Assembly: GCA_022702705.1 (NCBI GenBank)
Contig: CM040429.1
Span: 109,655,943-109,719,942, forward strand
Direction: 5' to 3'
Source of the DNA: Papilionanthe hookeriana x Papilionanthe teres
Taxonomy: Eukaryota; Streptophyta; Magnoliopsida; Asparagales; Orchidaceae
DNA: 64,000 nucleotides
The notes beneath the pieces were generated by a model that ran no database searches, was not told the origin of the DNA, and was given only the letters and a program-made list of their open reading frames with translations. The position numbers were made by a program, and so were the translations under genes. Below, one piece after another: positions 11,506 to 22,872 of this stretch. Positions within the stretch are counted from its first letter, which is position 1. Each line of letters opens with the position of its first letter.

Positions 11506-12294
11506 TTGATTTTGTAAGGATTTGTAATGTCGATTTGAAAAGTGTGGAATTTTGGTGTTTCGAGAATTTCATGAAAGTTGTAAAAGACTTTCATGGAAAG
11601 AAATAGATTAGAAGGGAATATGTAGATGCTACATATCCCATTCAAAAGAGTTGATCGAAAGTTGCTGGTTTGGATTGTATATAATTCCTTGCCACTAGAT
11701 TCGATCCGTGTCAATGGAATCAACCGCTTCCATCCCAGACAAGGGAGAGAGTGGAACGGATTGCATTTGGAAGATTGAGTTTGAATTTGATTGAGGTTTG
11801 ATTTGAGATTTGGAAAGTTGAATTTGAAATTTTGATTTAAAATTTGTATTCATTTTGTTTGTCTTTTAACGATTCGAATTTTATTTTATCGTGAATTTGG
11901 AGTTTATTATTATTTTTTTTTTAGATTTTCAAGGAAAGTTTTCTTTTATTCTTTTTGTTTCTTTTTCGTTCTTTGTTCGAAGTTCATTTAACTTTAATGG
12001 CGTTTCTCGATCAACTTGCACAAAAGAGGTGAAGGCCAAAAATGTGACATGGTCACTTTCATTCCAATCATGCTTGAAGATACATCATACAACTCGATCC
12101 GGAATACATCTCATACAATCCATATAGACTCAAAACGGACTATGTATGATCTTTGTCGATCTATCCAAAAAGGCATTTGTCGAAAATCCATGTACGAATA
12201 GTGAGGTGCATGGTCGATAACATCACCTTCCAAGCCATCCTTGGCGAGGATGCCGTATGGACGTACGTTGGAGGTGTGATATTTTCCATGCAAC
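11506..12294 (-). other. Element A 3' untranslated region between AlkB frame and tandem array
   Basis: This stretch is AT-rich and T-runs are common. Short segments such as TTGCACAAAAGAGGTGAAGG (12015-12034) are conserved in D near 54868. I see no supported gene. The downstream flank of the AlkB stop (12150-12294) keeps similarity to D (55020-55168), so the shared 3' UTR begins right after the AlkB frame. Confidence 0.6.
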
Positions 12295-13765
12295 TCACGG
12301 CTCGTAAGGTCGGAGGCTCTCTAACTCCGGGTCCGGTCGGAAGTGGTAAGGTGCTTTCCTGTCGTCCATCCTTCGAAAGTAAGCGAGATCCGCTTCACTT
12401 GGTACTCCCGGTATGCAATGTTTAGCGACATACGCTCCGTTGCCCTTTAGTATCATGACGGAACCTACCGGTAATGGTATCTTTCTCGGCCCTCGGAACT
12501 CACACGGGCCTGCTATCCGGAGGTCAGATCCGAACATGATATTACACTCGTTCAGAAAAGAAACTTTGCAGAAAGGTCTGACAAAGTCGTGGTGATCTAT
12601 GTGCGGGGGTATACAGTCACCCTTCTTGTAAATGTTAATGATGCAACTGTTGGGTATGCAATCCGCTGGCCGTACCCTCCATGTTATCATTCTTTTTACC
12701 ATCCTTTTAATGACTAATGGCATTGGATCCACCTGGCCATGACGGAGTATCCCCGGTGGGTTTCCCTTCCTGTCTTCTGCGAAGTTGTAGCAGCATCAAC
12801 ATTGTATTGTAATTCTCCCCTTCCCTGGCATCCATCTCCGGGGTTCTGAGTAAGTGTTTTCTCTTAAGTGACCTGCTCGGCCCATCTTTTTCAAATCCCG
12901 GATGCAGTCCACGATTTGTTGTTGTTCGTATTCTGAGAACACGTCTGTATGTAACTCGAGGCCTTCTAGTATATTGATCCTCCTGCCTCTGATTCTCTCG
13001 AAGTATTCAAAAGTTTTCTTCTCGCATTCTGTATTCTTTCTAGCTCGTATTCTGGGATAATTTGCAAATGGCGAGGCCTGGTGACGTACTGTGGGATATA
13101 TGGCCCAATCCCTTCACGTTCTCCTGCATACCTCGGTTCCTCGGGGATGATGTCCGTCGGGACATCCTCCGGGGTTGCTCCGCAACAAGGTCATGCATTG
13201 CGGCGACTTTATCCGGTGGCGTAGTAGCCTTCTTTCTTCGTTCTTCTTGAGATTTCCCTGGTCTCTTCGTTATCCTCGGAGCTGGTCTCCTTTCTTCGGG
13301 TTCTGGTGAATTGGTGTCCTTGAAGTGTATGTACGCGCGTAGCAGCTTGCCTCGTCGCGCTGGTCCGTTGCTAATTTAGTTAACATCTTGCGGATACGGC
13401 GATTTTTATTTCTTCGTTGAGTTCGTTGTGAGAGTAGCTCTTCGTATTTCCCGAGTTTACGCGGGCGCGGCGGCGACAAGCACGCCCTCTCGTCGTAGCG
13501 ACTACGGACTTGATTCTCTTGTCTTCTTCGGTGTTTGTTTTTCTTTTCTTCTTGTTGGATTGGTGGCTTGGGCCACCCACTTTCATTCTTGTCGGCGGGC
13601 GGCTCCTCTCGGTCAATCGGGACCCGGTCACTTTCCTCGTATTGCGAGCCTGCGGTGCGAAGTACGAGTCAATCTCTATTATCGCTCCATCTTTCACCCT
13701 CTTTTCGTCGAGTGCGAGGCTTACGCCATTTCTAAAGTTCGGGACCAACCGCCGTTCGACATTTC
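12295..13765 (-). pseudogene. AlkB-like 2OG-Fe(II) dioxygenase frame of element A (ALKBH9/10 type)
   Basis: Minus-strand translation shows the C-terminal double-stranded beta-helix of a plant ALKBH9/10-type protein. There is an HxD iron motif (HIDHHD, His at about 12603), a distal His in AKHCIPGV, and an Arg in YFRRMDD that would bind 2-oxoglutarate. Preceding segments CCYNFAEDRKGNPPGIL, VDPMP and DCIPNSCIINIY are family hallmarks. Further upstream (about 12900-13030) is an N-lobe with GLELHTDVFS. One TGA at 12796-12798 interrupts the core, and further breaks lie upstream. The first part (13380-13765) is polar and Lys/Arg-rich, beginning after a splice acceptor at 13766. Family members remove N6-methyladenosine from RNA. 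Activity of this copy is inference, and it is broken as read. Confidence 0.88.
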
Positions 13766-13792
13766 CTGCGAAAAGACAAGGAAAAGGATTAG
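13766..13792 (-). promoter_or_regulatory. Putative 3' splice site before the AlkB frame (A)
   Basis: The minus strand reads CTAAT (branch-point-like, 13792-13788), then CCTTTTCCTTGTCTTTTCGCAG with the AG at 13767-13766, then GAAATGTCGAAC. Element D has the same order, CTGAT, a T-rich tract and CACAG, then GGAAATGTCGAAC. Together they suggest that the AlkB frame was read from a spliced transcript. I did not find a donor site I could defend. Confidence 0.55.
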
Positions 13793-14059
13793 GGGCTGTA
13801 CTAAGAACAAGAACATTAAGAAAATGTTTATTAAAGACAGTTTTTTTATTACTTTTTTATTTTTAAATTCAACAGGAATGAAGTGGGAAAAGATCAGGAA
13901 AGAGATTTTGATATGGAAGAGAAAACAAGGAAAACTTTATTATCATGATTTTATTTCTTTTAGTACATTTTTATTATTTTTGGGTTCGGACCCAGTCATA
14001 AGTAATTACTTCACCTGTGCTTCTAGGGATGAAAAATTCATTCTTTCGAAACATCGGGT

Positions 14060-15250
14060 AGTGTAATACTTTTTAAGTATCGTCCAGTTGATCGGAAGCA
14101 TATGTCGTTCTCCTTGGCGATTCACTAGCCGGTAGGAGCCTCCCGAGTAGGCTGCCTCAACTACAAACGGTCCCTCCCAAGTGGGTTCAAATTTTCCTCT
14201 ATCTTGCGGTGTGCGAGAATAGGTCTCTTGAGAACGAGAACTAAATCACCAACTTTGAATGTTCTTGGGCGGACCGGTCTGTCATGGGCTTGAACCATCT
14301 TAGCTTGGTATAGTTCTAAATTCTGTGCTGCTTGCAAGTCTTTTCCCTTCCGGGCTTTCCAATTCCTCTAGTCGTAATTTGGCATTTTCTTCTGTCGTGA
14401 TCTTGTTTGCAAGCTGCAATCCTGAGTGAAGGAAGCTGGACCTCTAAAGGTAACACTGCCTCGGACCCATACACCATAGCGTAAGGTGTAGCTTGAGTGG
14501 GAGTCCTGAAGGTTGTCCGGTAGGCCCATAAGGCTTCTAACAATTTCTCGTGCCAATTTCTCTTATTATCGTCCAAAGTTTTCTTTAAAATTTGAACGAG
14601 AGTTTTATTAAAAGCCTCGGCCAGGCCGTTTGCTCTTGGTTAGTAAATTGTTGAATACCGCCAGTCGATTCCGTGTCTCCTGACAAAATTGTTGATTTGT
14701 GTGCTTCTGAATGCTGACCCATTATCTGAGATGATCCTGCGCGGCACTCCAAAACGGTAGACAACTTGGTTCTTGAAAAATTGTAGCACGTGATGTGCTT
14801 TCACTTCTCTAAGTGGAACTGCCTCTGCCCACTTGGAAAAGTAATCTGTAGCCGCAAGAATGAAGCGATGTCCTTTTGAAGATGGTGGTTCTATTGGACC
14901 CACTATAGCCGTGCCCCAACATTCAAATGGCCACTATGCAATTGTCGGATGTAGCACATTTGGAGGTTGGTGTAGAACCACTCCGTGCACTTGGCATCGG
15001 TGACGGCGCTTGGCGATTTTCATGCGATCGGTCATCATCGAGGGCCGGTAGTACCCTAGTCTTTTAATTTTCATTTTCATCTTCGGACCCGGTCGGTGAG
15101 TGCCACGGAGTCACGAATGCACCTCTTTAACGATTTCACGGGCTTCAGACCCGCTTAGGCACCTTAGCCACATTTGATCAAAAGACCTTCTGTATAATGT
15201 ATTGTTTATTAATGCGTAGGACAAAGTTCTTTTCTTGATCTGGTGGGCTA
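14060..15250 (-). pseudogene. Element A integrase
   Basis: The catalytic core is seen in two frames. At 14640-14903 is ATDYFSKWAEAVPL with the first Asp and ISDNGSAF with the second. At 14316-14576 is the NWHEKLLEALWAYRTTFRTP region followed by YGSEAVLPLEV. A stop and frame change at about 14640 hide the segment with the third acidic residue. The N-terminal zinc-binding part lies at about 14930-15250 in broken frames and matches D (57849-58334). The C-terminal part with VGDLVL-like sequence continues to about 14060. No chromodomain follows, as expected for Tat. The protein would insert the cDNA and make 5-bp duplications. Confidence 0.85.
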
Positions 15251-15427
15251 ACGACCTATCGTCTCGGTAGTTTTCCTGTTTGCGGGTAGTCTATTAATGG
15301 TTGTCGCCAATCTTCGTGTTTTTCATCCTTCGCTGCAATTGATCCTTTTTCCTTTTCGATTTGTGTATTGTGTCTATGTCGAGCTGTGATAGGACCTGAC
15401 GTCCAGTGAACCGACACTTCCAACGAT

Positions 15428-15860
15428 TCATCTTGCAAACGAGGCAAATTCTTTTGCGAGACGGGCTAGCGCATCCGCTAAAGCGTTTTCTTTTACGGGA
15501 ATTTTGTAGATCGTCACATTCGGAATGCTGTTCCAATGTTGTATGGCATCTTGGAAGTATTGCTCGAGTCTTGGTTTTAAAATTACGTATTGTCCGGCGA
15601 TACGTTGAATGATTAACTGCGAATCCCCGTAGATGTTGATGTACGTTATACCCATTTGAATGGTTAATTCCAGATCCGTTATGAGGGCTTCGTATTACGC
15701 TTCGTTATTTGTACACGGCTACGTCAAGTGGTAGGAGTATCTTAACATCCCCCGCTCCGGTGTTATAAAGATTAGTCCGATCCCGCCTTCTCGGGCACTA
15801 TCACTTGCGATTCTTCGTCTTTATGTGCTTGAAGATGCTCCGTCGAAATACAATTCCCAA
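15428..15860 (-). pseudogene. Element A additional (archaeal-type) RNase H
   Basis: An extra RNase H lies between the usual RNase H and integrase. The sequence shows YFDGASS near 15830, EYEAL-type sequence near 15700, then MGITYINIYGDSQLI with the catalytic Asp, and ENALADALARLAKEF near the end. This second RNase H is the diagnostic mark of the Tat lineage. The frame is broken between the first Asp and the middle motif. It would help remove the RNA strand during cDNA synthesis. Confidence 0.82.
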
Positions 15861-17254
15861 CGTCGATCATCGGGGTCTTCTAGGTTCATTATTTGTTCAT
15901 CGCGGCAAGTCGTCATTGAGAGGAGATTCTGCCGGCAAAGGGTGTCTTTGCGGAAGTCTACTAGGACTTGTCCTTTTACGGCACGAAGAGGCACGAAAGT
16001 TATATCGAATTGCAATAATATCATTGACCATCTGGCAAGTCTGCCGGAAAACGTTGGACGAGTCATCAGGTATTACAATGGATTAAATTTCGAGATCAGG
16101 TTGACCTTATGAGAAAGCATGTAGTGCACGAGCTTTTGAGCGGCGAAGATCGGGGCTAAACGGTGCTTTTCAATTGCGGGATACCTTACTTCCGTCGGCA
16201 AGTAACGACGGCTTAGATAGTAAAGAGCATTTTCTTTACCCTCATCATTGACCTGAGGCTAACGGGGCTCCGAGAGAGTCGTCTAATGCCGCGGTATAAA
16301 GTATCGGCGGTCTACCCGAGGCCGGGGCTGCTAAGACGGGAGGTGTCATTAAATATTGCTTAATGTCCTCGAAGGCCCTCCGGCATTTCTCTTCCCAAAT
16401 AAATTTGGCGTCCTTTTTAACTAGTGCCGAGAAAGGCTGACACACTACGACAAGTTTGAGATAAAGCGTCGAAGATATGCCGGCTTCCCTTGAAAAGATC
16501 GTAGTTGTTTTAAGGTTTTGGGAGGCGGCATTTCTAAGATAGCTTTAATCTTTTCGGGTCGATTTCAATTCCACGATGTCGGACAACGAATCCTAAGAAC
16601 TTCCCGGAGGTGACGCCGAAGGCGCATTTTAAGGGATTCATCTTAAGGTTAAATTGTCTTAATCGTTCGAAAACAATTCTCAAATCATACGAGTGGTTTT
16701 CCTTTACTTTGCTTTTGATGACCACATCATCCACGTAGCATTCGACTTGATTGTGGATGAGATCATCAAAAATTCTTGTCATCGCTCTACTGGTAGGTTG
16801 CTCCTGCATTCTTCGTTCAAATGGCATTACTGTGTAGCAATATACCCCGATCGGCGTTCTGAATGCTGTAAGTTTTTCATCTTCTGGAGCCATTTTTATC
16901 TTGTTGTATCCTGAAGATCCATCCATGAATGAGAATATTTCATGTGTTGAAGCGATGTCGATCATTAATTCTGGATCGGTAGAGGAAATTCATCTTTTGG
17001 ACATGCCTTGTTTAAATCTCCGAAATCCACACAAATTCGATCGACCATTCTTCTTCCTGACTGGTACCACGTTGGCTAACCAAGTCGGGTATTGTTCTTC
17101 ACGGACAAATTTGGCGTCTATTAGCTTTTTAACTTCAGCTATGACTTGTTGTTCGATTTCTAGACGCATTCTTCTGGAACCTTGTCTGTCGGAACAGAAG
17201 TAGGATCCACTCCTAGCTTATGGACTGCGACCTCTGGAGCTAATCACTGGCATC
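15861..17254 (-). pseudogene. Element A reverse transcriptase and first RNase H
   Basis: RT is clearest at 16534-16965. It has FSFMDGSSGYNKI (palm Asp), TAFRTPIGVYCYTVMPF, then the active-site box YVDDVVIKS (16722-16739), and a GKFLGFVV segment. Downstream pieces are the connection with KDAKFIWEEKCRRAFEDIK and the RNase H start ILYTAALDDSLGA (16245-16445). They continue to FDITFVPLRAVKGQ near 16000. A local scramble follows MPF (MPFERR against MPFGLKN in D), a compensated pair of indels. The fingers region (about 17000-17200) is in another frame. The enzyme would copy the RNA genome into DNA. Confidence 0.88.
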
Positions 17255-18421
17255 TCATCGTAGCTCCGAAGCAAAACAGTCTTTAAATTCCATTAATAAC
17301 TTAATTATTTCTTCGGAGTCTTCTTTATTGAGTAAGGAGCTAACAAAGGTAGGTCTAGGTTCTTCGCTAGTACCTAAGTTAACTTCCATTAACTCATCTA
17401 TTGTAGATTTGATCTCTTCTTCGAACTCTGGTGGAGCGTCTCCAATTTGTAAATCTTCGAGTTCTTCTGTAGTTTCCATGCAGTTTTCATTAGACTCGCA
17501 AGTGACAACCAAGCAAAATTCAGTATCGTCAGCCGATCCTGCTGTGCCGAATCCGAGACCATGTTTTGAATTGGGTGGACGACCGGAGTTATTCCATAAT
17601 TTTTCAAAATGTTGTGATTGACCTTTTGTCCATTGTCGAGGTAAGAAACCACGTTGAATTAAATTTTGAACACGGGGAGAATACCACTCAAAAGGCAATT
17701 CCATTAATTCTAATGAAGTAGCATCTTCAAATTGTACATTGTTTTCAGTTTTGGAGGAAGGAGCACCACGGTAGAATTTGATGGGCTTTGCACCACCGCT
17801 ACGTACCTCTTTGACCTCCATACCCTCGATCTTATTAGAATGGATCGGGGTCAGGGTCATAGTATGTACATAGTGGTTAATCTTCTCGTACATCGATTTA
17901 TATTCTTTGTTTCTTTCATCTTCGAGAGGGATTCTGAATTGCGGCTTCTTCCGACTTATTGTCGCTGCTTCTTGCTTGATTTCTTTTTCTTCTTCAGAAC
18001 TATCTTCCCAATCAACATTGATGGCTGGTTTCCTCTGTCCAATCGTCCTAACGTCTCCGCCACGACCTCGTCCCCGGCCTCGACCTCGGATGCGAGTCGT
18101 GGAGAAACCTTCACCATCTCGCCGTAAGGGAGTGGTGAGTGACTGTTGGACTAGAATTTCAGGTTCTTCGTCGTCCCAAATTTCCTTTGCTTCATTTGTT
18201 ATGGTATCTCTGGAGAAGATTGTTTTCTTCGGAGGTGCATAATAAGTTGCATCTTCATGGATTCCAATTTCATGTACGGAGAACGGTTGTAAGTCACCTT
18301 TGATGCCTTTGTTCCCCTCCATCGTAGTATTTGATGCATTGATGTAGAGATGATGGTACCATCCGGTTTTCATGTATCCATGGTCGGCCCGAGTAGAGCG
18401 TTGAACGACGTTTCGAATCAA
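17255..18421 (-). pseudogene. Element A protease-RT linker, 388 codons open
   Basis: This is the longest intact frame in A. It starts within the protease tail (HEIGIHEDATYYAPPKKT), passes an Arg-Gly run (RGRGRGRGRGG, about 18070-18100) and an acidic segment, and ends in the RT N-terminus (LLMEFKDCFASELR). D has the same linker at 60228-61070, with its Arg-Gly run in a shifted frame. RG-rich segments often bind RNA, but a role here is inference. I recognise no domain in the middle part. Confidence 0.75.
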
Positions 18422-18990
18422 TTATGTGAAATTTCGCGGTTGTCTTTGTTAAGTCACCGGTCTTCATTAGCGGTGTTATTGATCCGAGGGCTCTTTCTCA
18501 TTTACGGTTGAATCCTCTTAATAACATTTTGTCCGCTTCGAGCTCGCGAGCATCAATTTCCAAGTATGCTAGCGTTCGAAGATTCATTATATTGATTGAT
18601 GCTCCTGGATCCACCAATACTGCGGAGAGTGTAAACTTCCCAATTGTAACTGAAATGTACAAGGGTCGGTTGTGGTCTGCTGTCCCAAGTAGTAGATCAT
18701 TGTCCGTGAAGGTGACACCTCGTTGTTCCTTTAACGAGCAAACCTCATCTAAGGAATCTCCGGTCATTTGAGCTAAGCAAATTTCTGGATCAAGTAAGGC
18801 CTTGATCAGAGCTTCTCTCATCTCCTTTGATAAGATGAGAGCGTCGTAGATGCTCAGTTGTTTGGTAGTTTCCTAAGATGGGCTAGCACGTTGTAGTCCA
18901 CTTTGTTTTCATGTGCCTCGTTTTCTTCTCGAATGGGTATTTCTTCTGCCGGGGTTGGTTCTTCTCGAACAACCACACCTTTCCTTTGTC
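18422..18990 (-). pseudogene. Element A aspartic protease
   Basis: The frame at 18498-18821 reads from KALLDPEICLAQ through FTDNDLLLG and DHNRPLYISVTIGKF to LVDPGASINIMNLRTLAYL and LLRGFNRK, then stops at the expected KGERALG. The catalytic Asp is in DPGAS. The flap and the LLGRPW region lie at about 18350-18500 in another frame. The domain is about the usual size for plant Gypsy retropepsins. The order gag-protease-RT agrees with the lineage. Confidence 0.83.
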
Positions 18991-19028
18991 CTTTGGACCC
19001 ATTCTCGGAGGTAGAACTCTTCCACTTC

Positions 19029-20720
19029 TTAAGTTGACTTCGTGATTTCTTCTAAGTTTAGCATTGAGTTTGCTTTGGTGTCTCCTCCCGAATCGGAACG
19101 ACGGAGTTCTTCGGGATTAGCTTCGGAGTACGAAGGCTCTAACTCTATTGTGATTGGAGCTCCTCGAAATTCGCAAATAGATTCATTGCTTGTTGAACTC
19201 TCGTAGCCTCCCCGGTGGATGTCTTCTTTGTCATTGTGATCGTCGAGATTGTGTATGATTTGAGAATTGTTATTTGTATCGGAATCGACGTCCGGATTAG
19301 GTTGATTGTCGCTAGTTACGTAATCGTTAGAAACGATCAAAACGTAGCCAACGCCATAACCCTTATCATTATAAGATCCCACCGGGGTGAGCGGATAATC
19401 ATACGGAGTCGGAGGTTCGAGGGATTTCTCCCCGAATCGGAAACAACTATCCTAGGATAAGCGGCCCTAGTCTAGCCTTAGGAGCCTTGGTCTTCTCTTC
19501 TTCGTCAATTTTCTTCTTTTCTTCAGTGATCTCTTGTTGAGGTGGTTCTTCTATCGCAAGTGATAGTGCCGACTTGACAGGTTTCGAACTCTGAATTGAG
19601 GCTCGCACCGAAGCGGTTAGGATGCGATCTAAAATCTTCTTCGAAGACTTTGTCCAAGCGGTAGTCCATCCATCGTTAGTCGCATAGGGATTTATTGGAA
19701 CAATGAGATCCGTTGAGATAACATTGACGGAACCTCCTTTCTGGGGTTCCTTCATGTATTCTTTCGGGATCGTTATATTCCCTTTCCGAAGATTGTCGTT
19801 GAGCCAACTTTTGAAGGTAATACAATCTTCTATCTTGTGCCCAAGCATCCGGTGGTAAGGGCAAAAGTTGGGATCACCTTTCTTGTCGACTTCTTCGGTC
19901 TTTTAGGCTCCGGCGGTTGGAAATCTGGAGTCTTCATCGAGTCGTGGAACATTTTCGGCACTGCCTCATTCTTGAATGGATACTCCCTGCTCAGGAACTC
20001 CCTAAACGTATGTTGTGGACGAGGCGGTTGTTCATGCTTGTTGAGATGACTGATAGTTGGGTCGGGGTTGCTGGTAATTCTGTTGAGGTTGCTGTGGCCG
20101 TTCTGACGATATTTGTATCGGTTGCTTGCCTTTATCGACTGCTTTGCGACGATCCCAGACTTCTTTTCAAAAGTTTTCACGGGCTTCTGTTTGTCCGTTT
20201 TATCGGTGAAACTTAGTTGCTTTGCCTCCTCTTGCAAGCTTCCGGCCTTGCTTAACAACTTCTCGAAAGTCTTAATAGTAAATCCCTTGAGGAGAAGTCT
20301 TTATCGGGCCATGGATGCTTTTAAGTAAAATGTCGATCGCATGCTTGTTCTTGTAAGCGTGGCTCACACTTCATACTTAGATTCCTCCATCGAAGTATGT
20401 AGTCCACCAAGGTTTCGTTCGGCTTCGCTTCTCTACCACTAAATCACCTATAGTGATGTGGTGCTTGAGCTCCGACAAATCGCTTGATGAAGAGGTTCTC
20501 TAATTCGAAAATGTCTTCACCGAACCGTTTGGTAATTCCGCATACCAATCAAAGGCGATTCCTGAGAGGCTGCTGACAAATTGTCGGAAGAGTAAAGCAT
20601 CACTTCCACCGGCATTGCAACAACTAGCACGAAAATGTGCAACATGCTGCCGAGGGTTTCCGGTTCCATCAAAGGTCTTGAACGAGAGGTGGTACAAAGC
20701 CTTTCGGATATTGGACGGCG
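19029..20720 (-). pseudogene. Element A gag core, zinc knuckle and acidic tail
   Basis: The Retrotrans_gag core is visible at 20500-20697 (FKTFDGTGNPRQHVAHFRA, then LFRQFVSSLSGIAFDWY). The linker at 19830-20258 ends in EFLSREYPFKNEAVPKMF. The finger at 19447-19864 reads CPYH-RMLG-HKIED-C, a C-x2-H-x4-H-x4-C knuckle, followed by FKSWLNDNLRKGNI. The acidic tail at 19029-19382 leads to protease. At least four frame changes separate these pieces. This intact homologue shows that B's gag was continuous at GCATACCAATC before element A split it. Confidence 0.85.
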
Positions 20721-22379
20721 TCGAATTCTTCGGGGTAAGGTCTACCCGTCCGAATGGATGTCCCGCTCTTTGATTGTGCCAAGGCTTCTCGCACTTTCTT
20801 GTTCCACCAAGCTCTTGATATCCTTTTCCGGAATCACGCTTTGTGTTGCATCCTTCTTTAATTGATCATCCCCGTTGACGGATGTAATCTCCTTTCCTCC
20901 GTCTACAATGTGAATAACTTCCGGGGTGTTTCTCTTTGGGGTTGAACCGACTGCGGAGAGTGGCTAGGGCTACGGCCATCTCTTCCATCCTTTTTGCCAT
21001 TTGGGCGATCGTATCATCTTTCTCTTGAAGTCGCCTTCTCATTACTTCGGCTCCTCTCTTCTGCGAGCTGCAGGAGCACCTTGTGAAGCCGACGAAGCTC
21101 GTGTTTCAACCATGTTAATTTCTGCATATTCATCATCCATGAACTCTGACGAGTCAACTTCATCTCCGAACTTCTCTTCTCTCTCTCTTGCTAGTCGCCG
21201 AATATCAGTTCTTAGCTTTTCCATAGCATCTTCCAGTGGTCTTTTCGTACATCCTTGCGGTTATCATGTGATAATTGTCGAGTTTCTTTCTCACGAGTCC
21301 CCTTTCTTGCGGTAGCACTTTTTCCTCGGACTCAAGTCTCCCGACGAGACTTTTCTTTTCCGAGTCGTTGTTTCGGTCTTAATTGGCCGGTAGTGGGACG
21401 CCATACCATCCTTCAGCGGTAGAAGGCCTAGGACCGGATGGTCCGTCGGTCGAATGTTTGGAAGGTGGTATCCTCCACGATCACGTAAACTCGAAACAAC
21501 AACATGTGGACTAGCCTTCATCTTCTTATTAGGCTCTTCTGCAGCGATAGCAGGTTCTACTCGTGGCCCAAGACGGGATTTGGCCGACACCCGCCCTATC
21601 CTTCTTAAAATTTCCGATACAGGGCATTTTTATTTCTTCGCTAACTTCTCAATCATAGTTTGTAGTAGGGCAAATGGTGTAACCCTAGCCCTTTTCCTTA
21701 TGTTGTCGCTATAGTATGCGGGTCGAGGTAATGTAGAAGCAATCCTGCGGACATTTTCCTCGTCAGCTGCGGCAGAAAGGGGATGGAATCTACTTCCTTC
21801 CAAAAGGGGTGTATACTCGGACAATGGTATGTATTCGGGTAGTGGTGTATACTCGGGGATTTCTTCTAAGAAAGCGACTTCGGCAGCTACGGCCTTCACG
21901 GCAATCTTCACCGCCTCTGTTTCTCCTGCGAGTCCGTGTTAGGGGTGGAACCCTTGAGCTGGACCCAATTTCAAAAACGAAGGTCATGCACGGAAATCTG
22001 TACCCTCCACGGTAACATACTCGTTACAAATTTGAGCTTCCTTCCCCTTCAGTTTGGTGGGAGCCGGGGTAGGTGCAGAGACGACTAGACCAGTGGGGGT
22101 AGAGACAACGGTCCTTCTATGGACAGCGGTACTCCTCTCAGCTGGAACCCTTTGCAGAGGAGGAAACTCTTGAGTCGCCTTAAGGTTGAACTCGATCAAA
22201 GGTCTCTCAGTTTCTGGCACTTTGTCCATCAGTGCGAAAAGGGTAACGTCAGCGATCTTGACATTTGTGTTCTCGAATCCTTGTCCAAACCGGATGATCC
22301 CATTGTCGGGCAGCTCATCCTTGTAAACGGCGAAGTCCGGTCCATTGGTGAACAAGAAAATCAGCTTTGGGGCTTCCAT
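20721..22379 (-). pseudogene. Element A N-terminal gag extension (ORF1-like)
   Basis: An ATG at 22379 opens a frame beginning MEAPKLIFLFTNG that runs 131 codons. The homology to element B then continues through broken frames (21790-21987, 21630-21911, 21291-21590, 21042-21224). Landmarks shared with B are VPPLTR, a basic RNRK-type patch, LxGSRFHPL and EFMDDEYAEINMVETRA. Ogre elements are known for an extra frame before gag, and here it appears to be joined to gag. Its function is unknown. The sequence is polar and probably disordered, with a coiled coil near its end in B. Confidence 0.65.
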
Positions 22380-22872
22380 TTGCGGAGGTAGATTCTGATT
22401 GTCAGTCCCAAGTTATACTTCTTCTCATCAGTACAAAAAGAAAGGAAACGAAAAGTGTCCGAACACATTCTTGTTCACGCATATTTGTTAAAAGAGTCAT
22501 TCATTAGAGGGTTTATTTATTTAGGACGGAATATTCAAAGGTGTAGAGAAGGTAATGGATCTGATTCAGAGTTGGAAAGGAAAAGAAAGTCTTATGCAAG
22601 ACTTCTCGACTCGAAGGATCACTCCTAAACTAACACCTATTGGGGGTCCACCCCACCTCAGAAATGAGGTAAAAGGATCTCGGAACCTCTCTATTTAGGG
22701 GTGTCTAAACAAGTGGCTCCTAGATCCGAGAGAATGTTGGCTATACTCGTTCGAGGTAGAAATGAACATAGTATTCCAACGGAAAGAAGGGTAGTTTGAT
22801 CCATTAGGGACATGGATACACTACTGATTTTTGAAAGCAGAACTACTTGATTAAAAATGGAGAGGGGAATCA
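22380..22872 (-). other. Element A 5' leader between primer site and first ATG
   Basis: This 493-nt untranslated leader includes, at 22633-22670, an inverted copy of the 3' LTR/polypurine-tract junction. It consists of an 18-nt perfect complement (22633-22650) of 9930-9947, followed by the small hairpin ACCTCA-GAAA-TGAGGT (22655-22670), like the one at the LTR end. No gene is visible. Confidence 0.65.

Noticed and set aside
12295..13765. AlkB frame considered as a host gene into which the element inserted
   Set aside because: It lies inside the element between integrase and the polypurine tract, in the same direction. It is present at the same place in D, and the flanking 3' UTR is shared.
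21809..22391. Open + strand frames opposite the gag extension
   Set aside because: They are shadows of the minus-strand coding sequence. The true frames align with elements B and D.
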